A stretch of 64,000 nt of DNA from Rhizobium sp. CG5 (GCF_023701945.1 NZ_JABAEF010000003.1:62001-126000), one strand, 5' to 3'; positions 10,166-19,095 are shown, counted from the stretch's first letter. Numbers and translations: made by a program. The notes: generated by a model not told the origin, from the letters alone.

Positions 10166-11635
10166 ATGACTGACCGTATCCGCTTCATCCTGAATGGCGA
10201 GGATATCGCCCTCGGCAGCGTCGATCCCACCGAAACGCTGCTGGATTTCCTGCGGCTGCAGCGCCGGCTGACCGGCAGCAAGGAAGGCTGTGCCGAAGGC
10301 GACTGCGGCGCCTGCACCGTCCTGGTCGGCCGACTGGTCGATGGCCACCTGTCTTACGAGACGGTCAATGCCTGCATCCGCTTCGTCGGCTCGCTCAACG
10401 CCACCCATGTGGTGACGGTCGAGCATCTCGCCGCCAAGGACGGAACGCTGCATCCGGTGCAGCAGGCCATGGTCGACTGTCACGGCTCGCAATGCGGCTT
10501 CTGCACGCCGGGCTTCGTGATGTCGCTGTATGGCCTGTGGCTGACCGATGAAAAACCGTCGCGCGCCGCCATCGAAAAGGCCCTGCAGGGCAATCTCTGT
10601 CGCTGCACCGGCTACGAGCCGATCGTCAAGGCGGCCGAACAGGTGGCGCGGATCCGGCCGAGCGCCCTGTTCGATCCGCTGGAGCGCGAACGTGCCAGCA
10701 TCATCGCGCGGCTGGAGGATCTGAGGACCAAGGAGACCATCACGGTCAGCAAGGGCGACCGCCGGCTGATCGTGCCCGGTACTGTCGCAGCGCTTGCCGA
10801 TCTGCTGGCCCACGAGCCCAAGGCCACCATCGTCGCCGGCGCAACCGATGTCGGCCTGTGGGTCACCAAGCAGATGCGTGATCTGAACCCGGTGATCTTC
10901 ATCAACCATCTCGACGAATTGCAGGCAATCACCAGCACGGACACCGGCATCACCATCGGCGCCGGCGTGTCCTACAGCACGGCCCATGAGACGCTCGCCC
11001 GCGAAATCCCGGCCTTTGGCCGGCTGATCGACCGCATCGGCGGCCAGCAGGTGCGCAATATGGGCACGATCGGCGGCAATGTCGCCAACGGTTCGCCGAT
11101 CGGCGACACGCCGCCGGCGCTGATTGCGCTTAGCGCCACCGTGACGCTGCGCTCCGCCACCGGCACCCGCACCCTGCCGCTCGATGATTTCTTCATCGAT
11201 TATGGCAAGCAGGACAGAAAGCCCGGCGAGTTGGTCGAAAGCCTGCATGTGCCGCGCCCCTCCGCCGGCCATCGCTTCGCCGTCTACAAGATCACCAAGC
11301 GCCGCGACGAGGATATTTCCGCCCTCTGCGGCGCCTTCAGCCTGGGGCTCGATGAGAACGGCACCGTCTCCCATATCCGCATCGCCTTTGGCGGCATGGC
11401 CGGAACGCCGAAGCGCGCCCGCAGCGTCGAGGCCGCCCTTTACGGCAAGCCCTGGACGGAGACGACGATCACGGCCGCCCGTGACGCCTTCGACAGCGAC
11501 TACCAGCCGCTCACCGACTGGCGCGCCACCGCCGACTACCGCCAGCTGACCGCCAAGAACCTGCTAACCCGCTTCCTCCTGGAAACCTCGGGATCGCCGC
11601 AGGAGCTGCAACGTTTTACGCTGGAGGAGGCATGA
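10166..11635 (+). CDS. xdhA: Xanthine dehydrogenase small subunit (2Fe-2S and FAD)
   Basis: The 489-residue protein joins two parts. Residues 1-165 hold two [2Fe-2S] clusters (Cys42, Cys47 and Cys50 in CAEGDCGAC; then SQCGFCTPG and CRCTGYEPI). From about 190 to 480 runs the FAD domain (TIVAGATDVGLWVTKQ; NMGTIGGNVANGSPIGDTPP). It passes electrons from the molybdenum subunit to NAD. The xdhB gene follows only after 258 bases that contain an inverted pair of RIME-like repeats. Confidence 0.95.
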   Translation: MTDRIRFILNGEDIALGSVDPTETLLDFLRLQRRLTGSKEGCAEGDCGACTVLVGRLVDGHLSYETVNACIRFVGSLNATHVVTVEHLAAKDGTLHPVQQAMVDCHGSQCGFCTPGFVMSLYGLWLTDEKPSRAAIEKALQGNLCRCTGYEPIVKAAEQVARIRPSALFDPLERERASIIARLEDLRTKETITVSKGDRRLIVPGTVAALADLLAHEPKATIVAGATDVGLWVTKQMRDLNPVIFINHLDELQAITSTDTGITIGAGVSYSTAHETLAREIPAFGRLIDRIGGQQVRNMGTIGGNVANGSPIGDTPPALIALSATVTLRSATGTRTLPLDDFFIDYGKQDRKPGELVESLHVPRPSAGHRFAVYKITKRRDEDISALCGAFSLGLDENGTVSHIRIAFGGMAGTPKRARSVEAALYGKPWTETTITAARDAFDSDYQPLTDWRATADYRQLTAKNLLTRFLLETSGSPQELQRFTLEEA

Positions 11636-11647
11636 TGGTGCGCGGTT

Positions 11648-11696
11648 ACCCCCCTCTGTCGGCGACGCCGACATCTCCCCCTCAAGGGGGGAGATC
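11648..11696. repeat. RIME-like repeat, left copy of inverted pair 1
   Basis: This copy begins with a run of Cs followed by TCTGTC, then a short inverted segment, then CATCTCCCCCTC and a G run. It is the reverse complement in plan of the copy at 11825-11870; 128 bases separate the two. Confidence 0.8.
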
Positions 11697-11824
11697 AACC
11701 GCCGGCCTCGGCGCCAATTTCTCTTGTGACCATCGCGACCTGTCAGAACGGTCTATTTCATCGCATCAATTTCTGCTGACCAGACTTCGAAGGCCAGCCG
11801 CTGTCGAAACGCCAACCCCACGCC

Positions 11825-11870
11825 GATCTCCCCCCTTGAGGGGGAGATGCCCGGTAGGGCAGAGGGGGGT
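11825..11870. repeat. RIME-like repeat, right copy of inverted pair 1
   Basis: This copy runs from GATCTCCCCCCTTGAGGGGG through CCCGGTAGGGC to AGAGGGGGGT and is inverted relative to the copy at 11648-11696. It ends 23 bases before the xdhB start codon. The real xdhB ribosome binding site (GGAGG at 11881) lies just outside the repeat. Confidence 0.8.
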
Positions 11871-11893
11871 CATGACACACGGAGGCGTTCATC

Positions 11894-14233
11894 ATGGATA
11901 AGGCGGCTTACGAGCAGTACAAATATATCAACGGCCCGATGCATGAGTCGCAGCGCCATGATTCAGCCCATAAGCATGTGGCGGGAAGTGCCGAATATAT
12001 CGACGATATTCCCGAACCCGCCGGTCTGCTGCATGGTGCGCTGGGCATGGCGGATCGTACCCATGCGACCATTCTCGCGATGGATCTGTCGGCAGTCCGC
12101 GCCGCGCCCGGCGTCGTCTGGGTGCTGACCGGCAAGGATGTGCCTGGCGTCAACGACGTCTCCTCCGGCGGCCATCACGACGAACCGCTGTTGGCCGAAG
12201 ACAAGGTCCAGTTCCACGGCCAGCCGATCTTTGCGGTGATTGCCGAGACCCGCGATCAGGCCCGCCGTGCGGCCCGGCTTGCCAAGGTCGAATACCAGGA
12301 CCTTCCGCACTGGAGCGATATCGACGGCGCGCTGCTAAACGGCGCCGCGGTGGTAACGCCGGGCATGACCCTGAAGCGCGGCGAGCCGGAAGCCGAACTC
12401 GACAAAGCCGAGCATCGCCTCAAAGGCCAGATGCGCATCGGCGGCCAGGAGCATTTCTACCTGGAAAGCCATATCGCCATGGCGATCCCCGGCGAGGATG
12501 ACGACATCACCGTCTGGTCCTCGACCCAGCATCCCTCGGAAATCCAGCATGTCGTTGGCCATGTGCTCGACATTCCCTCCCATGCGGTCACCGTCAATGT
12601 GCGGCGCATGGGCGGCGGCTTCGGCGGCAAGGAAACCCAGGGCAACCAGTTTGCAGCCCTTGCCGCGATCGCCGCCAAGAAGCTCAACCGCGCCGTCAAG
12701 TTCCGCCCCGACCGGGACGAGGACATGACGATGACCGGCAAGCGCCACGACTTCCGGATGGATTTCGACGTGGCCTACAATAGTGACGGCCGCATCCATG
12801 CCCTTGCCGCCAATTTCGCCGCCCGCTGCGGCTATTCCGCAGATCTGTCGGGACCGGTCACCGACCGTGCCCTGTTCCATGCCGACAGCAGCTATTTCTA
12901 TCCGCATGTGCTGCTGACCTCGCAACCCCTGAAGACCCACACCGTCTCCAACACCGCCTATCGCGGCTTCGGCGGGCCGCAGGGCATGCTGGGGGCGGAA
13001 CGGGTGATCGAGGAAATCGCCTATGCGCTGGGCAAGGATCCGCTGGAGATCCGCAAGGCAAATTTCTATGGCGAGCTTGGTTCCGGACGCGACATCACCC
13101 CCTATCATCAGCTGGTCGAGGATAATATCATCGCCAGGGTGGTCGAGGAGCTGGAGACCTCGTGCGACTATCAGGCGCGCCGAAATGCGATCCTCGACTT
13201 CAATGCGTCGAGCAGGGTCATCAAGAAGGGCATATCGCTAACGCCGGTGAAATTCGGCATTTCCTTCACCCTGACCGCCTTCAACCAGGCCGGCGCCCTG
13301 GTGCATGTCTATCAGGACGGCTCGATCCACCTGAACCACGGCGGCACCGAAATGGGCCAGGGCCTCTATACCAAGGTTGCCCAGGTGCTGGCCGATGCCT
13401 TCCAGGTCGATATCGAGAGGGTCAAGATCACCGCGACGACCACCGGCAAGGTTCCGAATACCTCGGCCACCGCCGCCTCGTCCGGCTCCGACCTCAACGG
13501 CATGGCGGCCTATGATGCTGCCCGCCAGATCAAGGAGCGCCTGGTCGCCTGGGCCAGCGAACGTTACGGCGTGCCGACCGGCGAGATCGAATTCCTACCG
13601 AACCGGGTGCGGGTCGGTAACGACGAGATCCCCTTCCCCGAGTTCGTCCACCACGCCTATTTCGGCCGCGTGCAGCTGTCGGCGGCCGGCTTCTACAAGA
13701 CGCCGAAGATCCATTGGGATCGGGCGTCCGGCCGCGGCACGCCCTTCTATTATTTTGCCTATGGCGCCTCCTGCTCGGAAGTGTCGATCGACACGCTGAC
13801 CGGCGAATACCTGATGGAGCGCACCGATATCCTGCACGATGTCGGCCGCTCGCTGAACCCGGCCATCGATATCGGCCAGATCGAAGGCGGCTTCGTGCAG
13901 GGCATGGGCTGGCTGACGACGGAAGAACTGTGGTGGGACGGCAAGGGGCGGCTTCGCACCCATGCGCCCTCGACCTACAAGATCCCGCTTGCCTCCGACC
14001 GGCCAAAGACCTTCAACGTCAAGCTGGCCGATTGGTCGCAGAATGCCGAGCCGACCATCGGCCGCTCCAAGGCCGTCGGCGAACCGCCCTTCATGCTGGC
14101 CAATTCCGTGCTGGAGGCGCTGTCCATGGCGGTCGCCAGCGTGGCGGACTATCGCCATTGCCCAAGGCTCGACGCACCGGCAACGCCCGAGCGGGTGCTG
14201 ATGGCGGTGGAACGGCTGAAGAAAGAGGTTTGA
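11894..14233 (+). CDS. xdhB: Xanthine dehydrogenase large (molybdopterin) subunit
   Basis: The 779-residue subunit binds the molybdenum cofactor and hydroxylates hypoxanthine and xanthine to urate. Signatures are the N-terminal AGSAEYIDDIP, the cofactor-binding GGGFGGKETQ (near residue 240), YRGFGGPQG, the GTEMGQGLYTK segment, and the C-terminal KAVGEPPFMLA that holds the catalytic glutamate. GGAGG lies eight bases before the ATG. It acts with xdhA and needs XdhC for cofactor sulfuration. The family length is about 780, so the gene is intact. Confidence 0.95.
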   Translation: MDKAAYEQYKYINGPMHESQRHDSAHKHVAGSAEYIDDIPEPAGLLHGALGMADRTHATILAMDLSAVRAAPGVVWVLTGKDVPGVNDVSSGGHHDEPLLAEDKVQFHGQPIFAVIAETRDQARRAARLAKVEYQDLPHWSDIDGALLNGAAVVTPGMTLKRGEPEAELDKAEHRLKGQMRIGGQEHFYLESHIAMAIPGEDDDITVWSSTQHPSEIQHVVGHVLDIPSHAVTVNVRRMGGGFGGKETQGNQFAALAAIAAKKLNRAVKFRPDRDEDMTMTGKRHDFRMDFDVAYNSDGRIHALAANFAARCGYSADLSGPVTDRALFHADSSYFYPHVLLTSQPLKTHTVSNTAYRGFGGPQGMLGAERVIEEIAYALGKDPLEIRKANFYGELGSGRDITPYHQLVEDNIIARVVEELETSCDYQARRNAILDFNASSRVIKKGISLTPVKFGISFTLTAFNQAGALVHVYQDGSIHLNHGGTEMGQGLYTKVAQVLADAFQVDIERVKITATTTGKVPNTSATAASSGSDLNGMAAYDAARQIKERLVAWASERYGVPTGEIEFLPNRVRVGNDEIPFPEFVHHAYFGRVQLSAAGFYKTPKIHWDRASGRGTPFYYFAYGASCSEVSIDTLTGEYLMERTDILHDVGRSLNPAIDIGQIEGGFVQGMGWLTTEELWWDGKGRLRTHAPSTYKIPLASDRPKTFNVKLADWSQNAEPTIGRSKAVGEPPFMLANSVLEALSMAVASVADYRHCPRLDAPATPERVLMAVERLKKEV

Positions 14234-14249
14234 CCTGGACACGCCGCGG

Positions 14250-14618
14250 ATGACGCATTTCGAGGTGCCAGAACGAAATCGGGGACATGCCCGGCACATG
14301 CGCAAAGCGCTGACCGAGGCAGAGTTGCGCTTTTGGAATGTGGTTCGGGCGCATCGGCTCGAAGGCCTGAGCTTCCGCCGACAGATGCCGATCGCTGGCT
14401 ACATTGTCGATTTTTCATGTCCGCAGCATCAGCTGGTCGTGGAGATTGATGGCGAGAGCCACAGCCATGATGGGTCGATAGAGCGGGACAGGCTACGGGA
14501 CGAAAAACTGAAGGCGCTGGGGTGGACGGTCCTGCGGGTCACCAACGAAGATGTTCTTCAGCGGCTGGATCAGGTCTGTACGCATATCCTGCGGATGATT
14601 GGAGACATGCGTTCGTGA
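14250..14618 (+). CDS. DUF559-family Vsr-fold endonuclease-like protein
   Basis: The 122-residue protein has the DUF559 pattern: LRKALTEAE-type start, WNVVRAHRLEGLSFRRQ, then the putative nuclease core IVDFSCPQHQLVVEIDGESH and RDRLRDEKLKALGWTVLRV. These match the very-short-patch-repair endonuclease fold with acidic and glutamate metal ligands. The cellular role of the family is not established. It begins 16 bases after xdhB and is followed by an inverted repeat pair before xdhC, so it looks like an insertion into the xdh operon. Confidence 0.8.
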   Translation: MTHFEVPERNRGHARHMRKALTEAELRFWNVVRAHRLEGLSFRRQMPIAGYIVDFSCPQHQLVVEIDGESHSHDGSIERDRLRDEKLKALGWTVLRVTNEDVLQRLDQVCTHILRMIGDMRS

Positions 14619-14627
14619 CTGGCGCCT

Positions 14628-14673
14628 ACCCCCCTCTGTCCTGCCGGACATCTCCCCCTCAAGGGGGGAGATC
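14628..14673. repeat. RIME-like repeat, left copy of inverted pair 2
   Basis: This copy starts with a C run plus TCTGTC, has a CCTGCCGGAC inverted segment, and ends CATCTCCCCCTC with a G run. It begins ten bases past the DUF559 stop codon and is inverted relative to the copy at 14776. Confidence 0.8.
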
Positions 14674-14775
14674 GACCCGGTCGATAGCGCTCGCATCTGG
14701 TCAAATTGCGTCTCCTGTGCCGGCCCATCTCGGCGTGAGAGACATCAGTGTCTGCCAGCGACGGCGCGGCAATCC

Positions 14776-14822
14776 GATCTCCCCCCTTGAGGGGGAGATG
14801 TCCGGCAGGACAGAGGGGGGTA
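14776..14822. repeat. RIME-like repeat, right copy of inverted pair 2
   Basis: This copy is inverted relative to 14628-14673, with 102 bases between them. Its terminal AGAGGGGGG ends nine bases before the GTG start codon of xdhC, so the repeat itself may supply the purine-rich ribosome binding site for that gene. Confidence 0.8.
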
Positions 14823-14829
14823 CCAGCGC

Positions 14830-15630
14830 GTGACCGCCCTCCGCACCTTCCTCACCACCCACCCCGCCGTCCTTCTCGTCGAGGTGGCTGTCGCCAAAGG
14901 CTCGACGCCGCGCGATGCGGGCACGATGATGCTGGTGGCGGCGGATGCCATGTGGGGCACGATTGGTGGCGGGCAGCTGGAATTCATGGCGATCGACCAT
15001 GCCCGCGCCCTGCTGTCCGGCCGACCTTTACCACTCACTCTCGACGTGCCGCTCGGCCCGGAGATCGGCCAATGCTGCGGCGGCCGCACGCAACTGCGTT
15101 TCGCGCCCGTCGATCCGGTCCTGGCCGAAACGCTGCGGCAGCGCCTGCGGCAGGAACAGGACGCCTATCCCCACGTCCTGGTGTTCGGTGCCGGCCATGT
15201 CGGCAGGGCCCTGGCGCAGGCGCTGGCACCCCTGCCACTGCAGGCCACGATGATCGAGACCCGCAACCAGCCTGTGCCGGACCTGCCGCCCGCCATTGCC
15301 CTGCGCCATGTCGCCATGCCGGAGGTGGAAGTGGCCCATCTGTCGCCCGGCAACGCCGTGGTCATCATGACCCATGACCATGCGCTCGATTTCCTGATTG
15401 CCCGCCAAGCCTTGGCCCGCGGCGATCTCGCCTATGTCGGCATGATCGGCTCGGCCACCAAGCGGGCGAGTTTTGCCCATTGGCTGCAGCGCGACGGCGG
15501 CGATCCGTCCTTAATCGACCGGTTGGTCCTGCCGATCGGCGGCAGCACGGTCCGCGACAAGCGCCCGGCGGTGATTGCCGCCCTGGTGGCCGCCGAGCTG
15601 CTGACGGCATTAATGCCGGGGAAAGCCTGA
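14830..15630 (+). CDS. xdhC: XdhC molybdenum-cofactor insertion/sulfuration factor
   Basis: The 266-residue protein has the N-terminal XdhC/CoxI domain (EVAVAKGSTPRDAGTMMLV, GGGQLEF) and a C-terminal Rossmann domain (VLVFGAGHVGRALA near residue 117; YVGMIGSATKRASF near 200). XdhC binds molybdenum cofactor and delivers its sulfurated form to the XdhB subunit. The start is GTG at 14830. The only purine-rich stretch upstream is the end of a RIME-like repeat. It completes the xdhABC set. Confidence 0.92.
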   Translation: MTALRTFLTTHPAVLLVEVAVAKGSTPRDAGTMMLVAADAMWGTIGGGQLEFMAIDHARALLSGRPLPLTLDVPLGPEIGQCCGGRTQLRFAPVDPVLAETLRQRLRQEQDAYPHVLVFGAGHVGRALAQALAPLPLQATMIETRNQPVPDLPPAIALRHVAMPEVEVAHLSPGNAVVIMTHDHALDFLIARQALARGDLAYVGMIGSATKRASFAHWLQRDGGDPSLIDRLVLPIGGSTVRDKRPAVIAALVAAELLTALMPGKA

Positions 15631-15699
15631 GATAAGCTCTCGCTTCTATCCTGCACAGATCGTCGCGTTTCCGCGCCGCAAAGTGCGAATCGAAAAACC

Positions 15700-17256
15700 A
15701 TGTCCAGCCGCCATTCTGCGACCAAAGCGACATCGCCGGCAGAGAGCGACCCCACCTCTCAGCACGAGCAGGCAAAGGCGTTGAAATTCCGCGCGACAAT
15801 CAGCCGGAAACAGGGCGATCTGGAATTGGCGGCGCGCCAGTTGCTGGCGGCCGCCACGCTTGTGCCTGACGACGCCGAAACCTTTTTCGACCTTTCCATC
15901 GCCTTGTATCAAACCAATCGTATTGGGCTGGCATTGGCCGCAAGCAAGCAGGCCGCAGTTCTCGCTCCCGATCATCCCGCCATCCTGGCCAACCTCGGCC
16001 GCATTCTCCTCGATCTCGGGCGGGACCCGGAGGCCGAGACCGCACTCAGACGCGGACTGGAGTTGGCACCCCGCGAAGCCGCGATGTTGCGCAGCCTGGC
16101 GACGCTGCTGCGCGACAGCGGCCGCAATGCGGATGCCATCGACCTGTGGCGCCGGCTTGTCGCCGTTCGCCCCGCCGACGCCGAAGCCTGGTACAACATT
16201 GCCAATTCAGCCTCTTTTGCACCCACCGCCGACGATCTCAACAGGCTGGAAGCGCTGTTTCGCGGCGCGACCAATGGTGCCGACAAGACCATGCTGGGGT
16301 TCGCGCTGTTTCGCGCCGAAGAGGCACGGAGCAACACACAGGCCGCCTTTGCCTGGCTCGATGCCGCCAACCGCACCAAACGCGCCGCTCTCCCTCACAA
16401 TCCGGCCATCGAGGCCGGCGTCTTCGCGCAGATGAAACAGCATTTCGACGCCGGCTATTTCGCCGGTCTCCAACCCAGCGACGGCCCGGCGCCGATCTTC
16501 ATCGTCGGCATGCCGCGCTCCGGCACGTCGCTGGCCGAGCAGATCCTGTCCTCCCATCCCGAGGTTCATGGCGCCGGCGAACGCAACGAGATGACCGAGC
16601 TTGTCGGAAAATTCCTGGCCGACCGCAGCCGGCCCGGCCTGGCGCTGGACGGCTTCCAGCCCGGCTGCACGGCCGCCGCCGAGATGGCCGCCGCCTATCT
16701 CACGGCGATCGCACCTCTTGGCCACGGCAAGCCACGCTTCACCGACAAGATGCCGCTCAATTTCCGCTGGATCGGCATCATCAGGACGCTCTTTCCGGCC
16801 GCCCGTGTCATTCATTGCACCCGCCCGCCGATCGAAAACTGCATGTCGATCTATGCCAGCCTGTTCGGCTCGGAGGGTAACCGCTTTGCCTATGATCTCA
16901 AGGAACTGGCGCATTATTATGCGCTTTATGCCGATCTGATGGCCCATTGGCACTACGTGTTAGGCCCGGACCTGCTGCAATTCGATCTGACGGCATTGAA
17001 GCAGGACCAAGACGGCCAGACACGGCGCCTGCTGGCCTTCTGCGGCCTCGACTTTGACGAGCGCTGCCTGGCCTTCGAAAGCAATAGGCGTTCCGTCCGG
17101 ACGCTGAGCGCCAGCCGTGTTCACCAGGGTCTCGATCGCTCGACAGACCGCCGGACCGCGCTGTTCCGGCCCTTCCTCTCGCCCGTCGAGGACATCCTGC
17201 TCGCCCATGGCATCGACCCGGACAGCCACTGGAACTCGAGCGCTGTAAACGGTTGA
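15700..17256 (+). CDS. TPR-repeat sulfotransferase-family protein
   Basis: The 518-residue protein has an N-terminal half of tetratricopeptide repeats (about residues 25-175; for example DAETFFDLSIALYQTNR and HPAILANLGRILLDLGRDPEA). Its C-terminal half is a sulfotransferase: the PAPS 5'-phosphosulfate loop IVGMPRSGTS with Met271-Pro-Arg-Ser-Gly-Thr, then FTDKMPLNFRWIG and a VIHCTRPPIENCMSIY 3'-phosphate-binding region. Such fusions are common in alphaproteobacteria and their acceptors are mostly unknown. It begins 69 bases after xdhC and has no obvious tie to purine use. Confidence 0.85.
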   Translation: MSSRHSATKATSPAESDPTSQHEQAKALKFRATISRKQGDLELAARQLLAAATLVPDDAETFFDLSIALYQTNRIGLALAASKQAAVLAPDHPAILANLGRILLDLGRDPEAETALRRGLELAPREAAMLRSLATLLRDSGRNADAIDLWRRLVAVRPADAEAWYNIANSASFAPTADDLNRLEALFRGATNGADKTMLGFALFRAEEARSNTQAAFAWLDAANRTKRAALPHNPAIEAGVFAQMKQHFDAGYFAGLQPSDGPAPIFIVGMPRSGTSLAEQILSSHPEVHGAGERNEMTELVGKFLADRSRPGLALDGFQPGCTAAAEMAAAYLTAIAPLGHGKPRFTDKMPLNFRWIGIIRTLFPAARVIHCTRPPIENCMSIYASLFGSEGNRFAYDLKELAHYYALYADLMAHWHYVLGPDLLQFDLTALKQDQDGQTRRLLAFCGLDFDERCLAFESNRRSVRTLSASRVHQGLDRSTDRRTALFRPFLSPVEDILLAHGIDPDSHWNSSAVNG

Positions 17257-17262
17257 CCCCGA

Positions 17263-17496
17263 TCACTGCGGCCCGCGCGGTGGCCGGATGGCGGACCAGA
17301 CGGAGGCCGTATCCCGGATTTCCGCCCGGCGGGACCGGGAGGCGCGGCCCTCCCAATATCCGAGATCGCGCTTCAGATCATCCGACAGGAAGGTCTCGAT
17401 ACGGTCGTCCGGCTGCAGCAGGCGCGTGACCACTCGTCCCATACAGCGCAGAACACCAAAAACCAGCGAGACAGCGTTCCTCAATCCGATAGCCAT
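17263..17496 (-). CDS. Small DUF1127-like protein
   Basis: The 77-residue basic protein has an N-terminal hydrophobic stretch (about residues 5-25) and a late LSDDLKRDLGYWEGR segment that resembles the LDDRxLxDIGL core of DUF1127 proteins. Such small proteins in alphaproteobacteria have been tied to RNA turnover and to phosphate and carbon metabolism. The match is weak, so the family is tentative. It is divergent from the LysR gene across 125 bases. Confidence 0.55.
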   Translation of the reverse strand: MAIGLRNAVSLVFGVLRCMGRVVTRLLQPDDRIETFLSDDLKRDLGYWEGRASRSRRAEIRDTASVWSAIRPPRGPQ

Positions 17497-17621
17497 GATT
17501 TCCTCCGTGAATACTGATGAGCGGCCCTTTGCAAAAGGTTGCTCTGGAGGCTAAGAAATGCTTTATTTTCATGGATCTATCAAAACGAATGAACCGCTGC
17601 ACCCATAAAGAGAGCTGATCC

Positions 17622-18521
17622 ATGAAACTGTCGCGCCAGTTTCCCCTGAACGCATTGCGCGTCTTCGAGGCGACGGCGCGGCAGGCAAGCTTCACCAAGG
17701 CGGGCCAAGAGCTGGGCATGACCCAGACGGCGGTCAGCTATCAGATCAAGCTGTTGGAAGAGAGCATCGGCGAGCCGCTGTTCCTGCGCCAGACGCGCCG
17801 GATTTCCCTGACCGAGGCCGGCCAGCGCCTGGCGCCAAAAGTCTCCGAGGCCTTCGACCTGCTGCAGGAGGCGGTCGCCCATGCGCGCAACAGCACCGAA
17901 GGCACGCTGAACATCCATTCCACGGCCACCTTCGCCTCGCGCTGGCTGGCCCGGCATATCGGCTCGTTCCAGCTCAAGAACCCGGCCATCGCCGTCCGGC
18001 TGGAAACCGCTCAGGAAATGATCGACTTTGCCCAGACCGAGGCCGACGTCGCCATTAGGGCCGGCAAGGGAGACTGGCCCGGCCTGCGCTGCCACAGCCT
18101 AATGAAGGTCGACTTCTCGCCGATGGTGAGTCCGGAGCTGGCAGCCAGCATCGGCGGCCTGTCGACACCCGCCGACCTCTTGAAACTCCGGCTGATCGAT
18201 CCCGGCGACCCCTGGTGGAAGATCTGGTTGACGGCCGCAGGCGTCAGCGGTGCCGATCTCGAAAGCCGGCCCCGCAGCCGGCTGGGCGCCCAGTCCTTCG
18301 AAGCGCAGGTCGCTCTTGCCGGCCAGGGCGTCGCCATGCTGACACCGGCCTTCTACCCCGAGGAACTGGCCATGGGCCACCTTATCCAGCCCTTCGACCT
18401 CGTCTGCAACGAAGGCTCCCATTACTGGCTGGCCTATCCCGAAAGCCGCCGCAACGCTCCAAAAATCCGCGCCTTTCGCGACTGGCTGCTCGGCGAATTG
18501 AAGCCAAGCGAACCGGCCTGA
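17622..18521 (+). CDS. LysR-family regulator (GcvA-like)
   Basis: The 299-residue protein starts with a LysR winged helix (residues 7-64: FPLNALRVFEATARQASFTK, then a GMTQTAVSYQIKLLEE recognition helix). A periplasmic-binding-like effector domain follows (about 92-295). The FPLNALRVFEA start is the hallmark of the GcvA subgroup. Its position between xdhABC and puuD-guaD makes purine genes possible targets, but no binding site was identified. A GAGAG ribosome binding site precedes the ATG. Confidence 0.88.
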   Translation: MKLSRQFPLNALRVFEATARQASFTKAGQELGMTQTAVSYQIKLLEESIGEPLFLRQTRRISLTEAGQRLAPKVSEAFDLLQEAVAHARNSTEGTLNIHSTATFASRWLARHIGSFQLKNPAIAVRLETAQEMIDFAQTEADVAIRAGKGDWPGLRCHSLMKVDFSPMVSPELAASIGGLSTPADLLKLRLIDPGDPWWKIWLTAAGVSGADLESRPRSRLGAQSFEAQVALAGQGVAMLTPAFYPEELAMGHLIQPFDLVCNEGSHYWLAYPESRRNAPKIRAFRDWLLGELKPSEPA

Positions 18522-18527
18522 GCGATC

Positions 18528-18860
18528 TCAGAACGACATATCCGGCGCATAGAAGCAGCGCGGCGTGTCTTCATTCGGATAGAGGCACAGATGATATTCG
18601 CTGTCCTGCGAGCGCCGCGTCGTGGTCTGCGGGAACTTGAAGACATGGTCGCGGGTCACCAGCCGGTGATCGCCGGGTGAAAGCGTCAGCTGATAGCCGT
18701 TGTTGATCACCTTGACGCTCTGCGAGGGAATCATCTGGCAATCGCCGGTATGATTGTCGCCATTGCAGCAGAAGCTCTCGTAACGCCATCCGCTGTGGGA
18801 ATCATGGGCCTGAACACAAGACGCATACGCAACCAGAACGCCCGTAAGGATACTGCGCAT
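18528..18860 (-). CDS. Small cysteine-rich exported protein, function unknown
   Basis: The 110-residue protein has a signal peptide (MRSILTGVLVAYASCVQA, cleavage likely after residue 18) and several cysteines (FCCNGDNHTGDC near residue 31; CLYPNE; RCFYAPDMSF at the end), suited to disulfide bonds in the periplasm. I place the start at ATG 18860, eight bases after a GGAGAT site, rather than at the longer frame to 18923. It converges on the LysR gene with six bases between. I do not recognise a function; similar proteins occur in rhizobia. Confidence 0.7.
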   Translation of the reverse strand: MRSILTGVLVAYASCVQAHDSHSGWRYESFCCNGDNHTGDCQMIPSQSVKVINNGYQLTLSPGDHRLVTRDHVFKFPQTTTRRSQDSEYHLCLYPNEDTPRCFYAPDMSF

Positions 18861-19095
18861 CGGCTGATCTCCGTGTTGGGGGAAAAGCCGCCGGTTCGAC
18901 GCCAACCACCTGTCCGGCGGCACTGCCCAATGAATGTAACCGAATTGTCATATTCGCACCAATACAGGAAATCATCGATAGTCTTTTGCAGTGCACACAA
19001 AGCGCTGCACAAAATGGCCGGACCGCCCGTCAGCCCCTTCCCTTCGGCCGGAAGTTTTTGCAAGGTGGTGCGTTCGGGGACGAAAGGGATATTGC

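Noticed and set aside
11632-11901. An 89-codon plus-strand frame between xdhA and xdhB
   Set aside because: Its peptide (PPLSATPTSPPQGGR and SPPLRGRCPVGQRG) is just the translation of the RIME-like repeats, a well-known false gene type in rhizobia.
14522-14833. A 103-codon plus-strand frame across the second repeat pair
   Set aside because: Same repeat-derived peptide pattern as at 11632; it overlaps DUF559 and xdhC.
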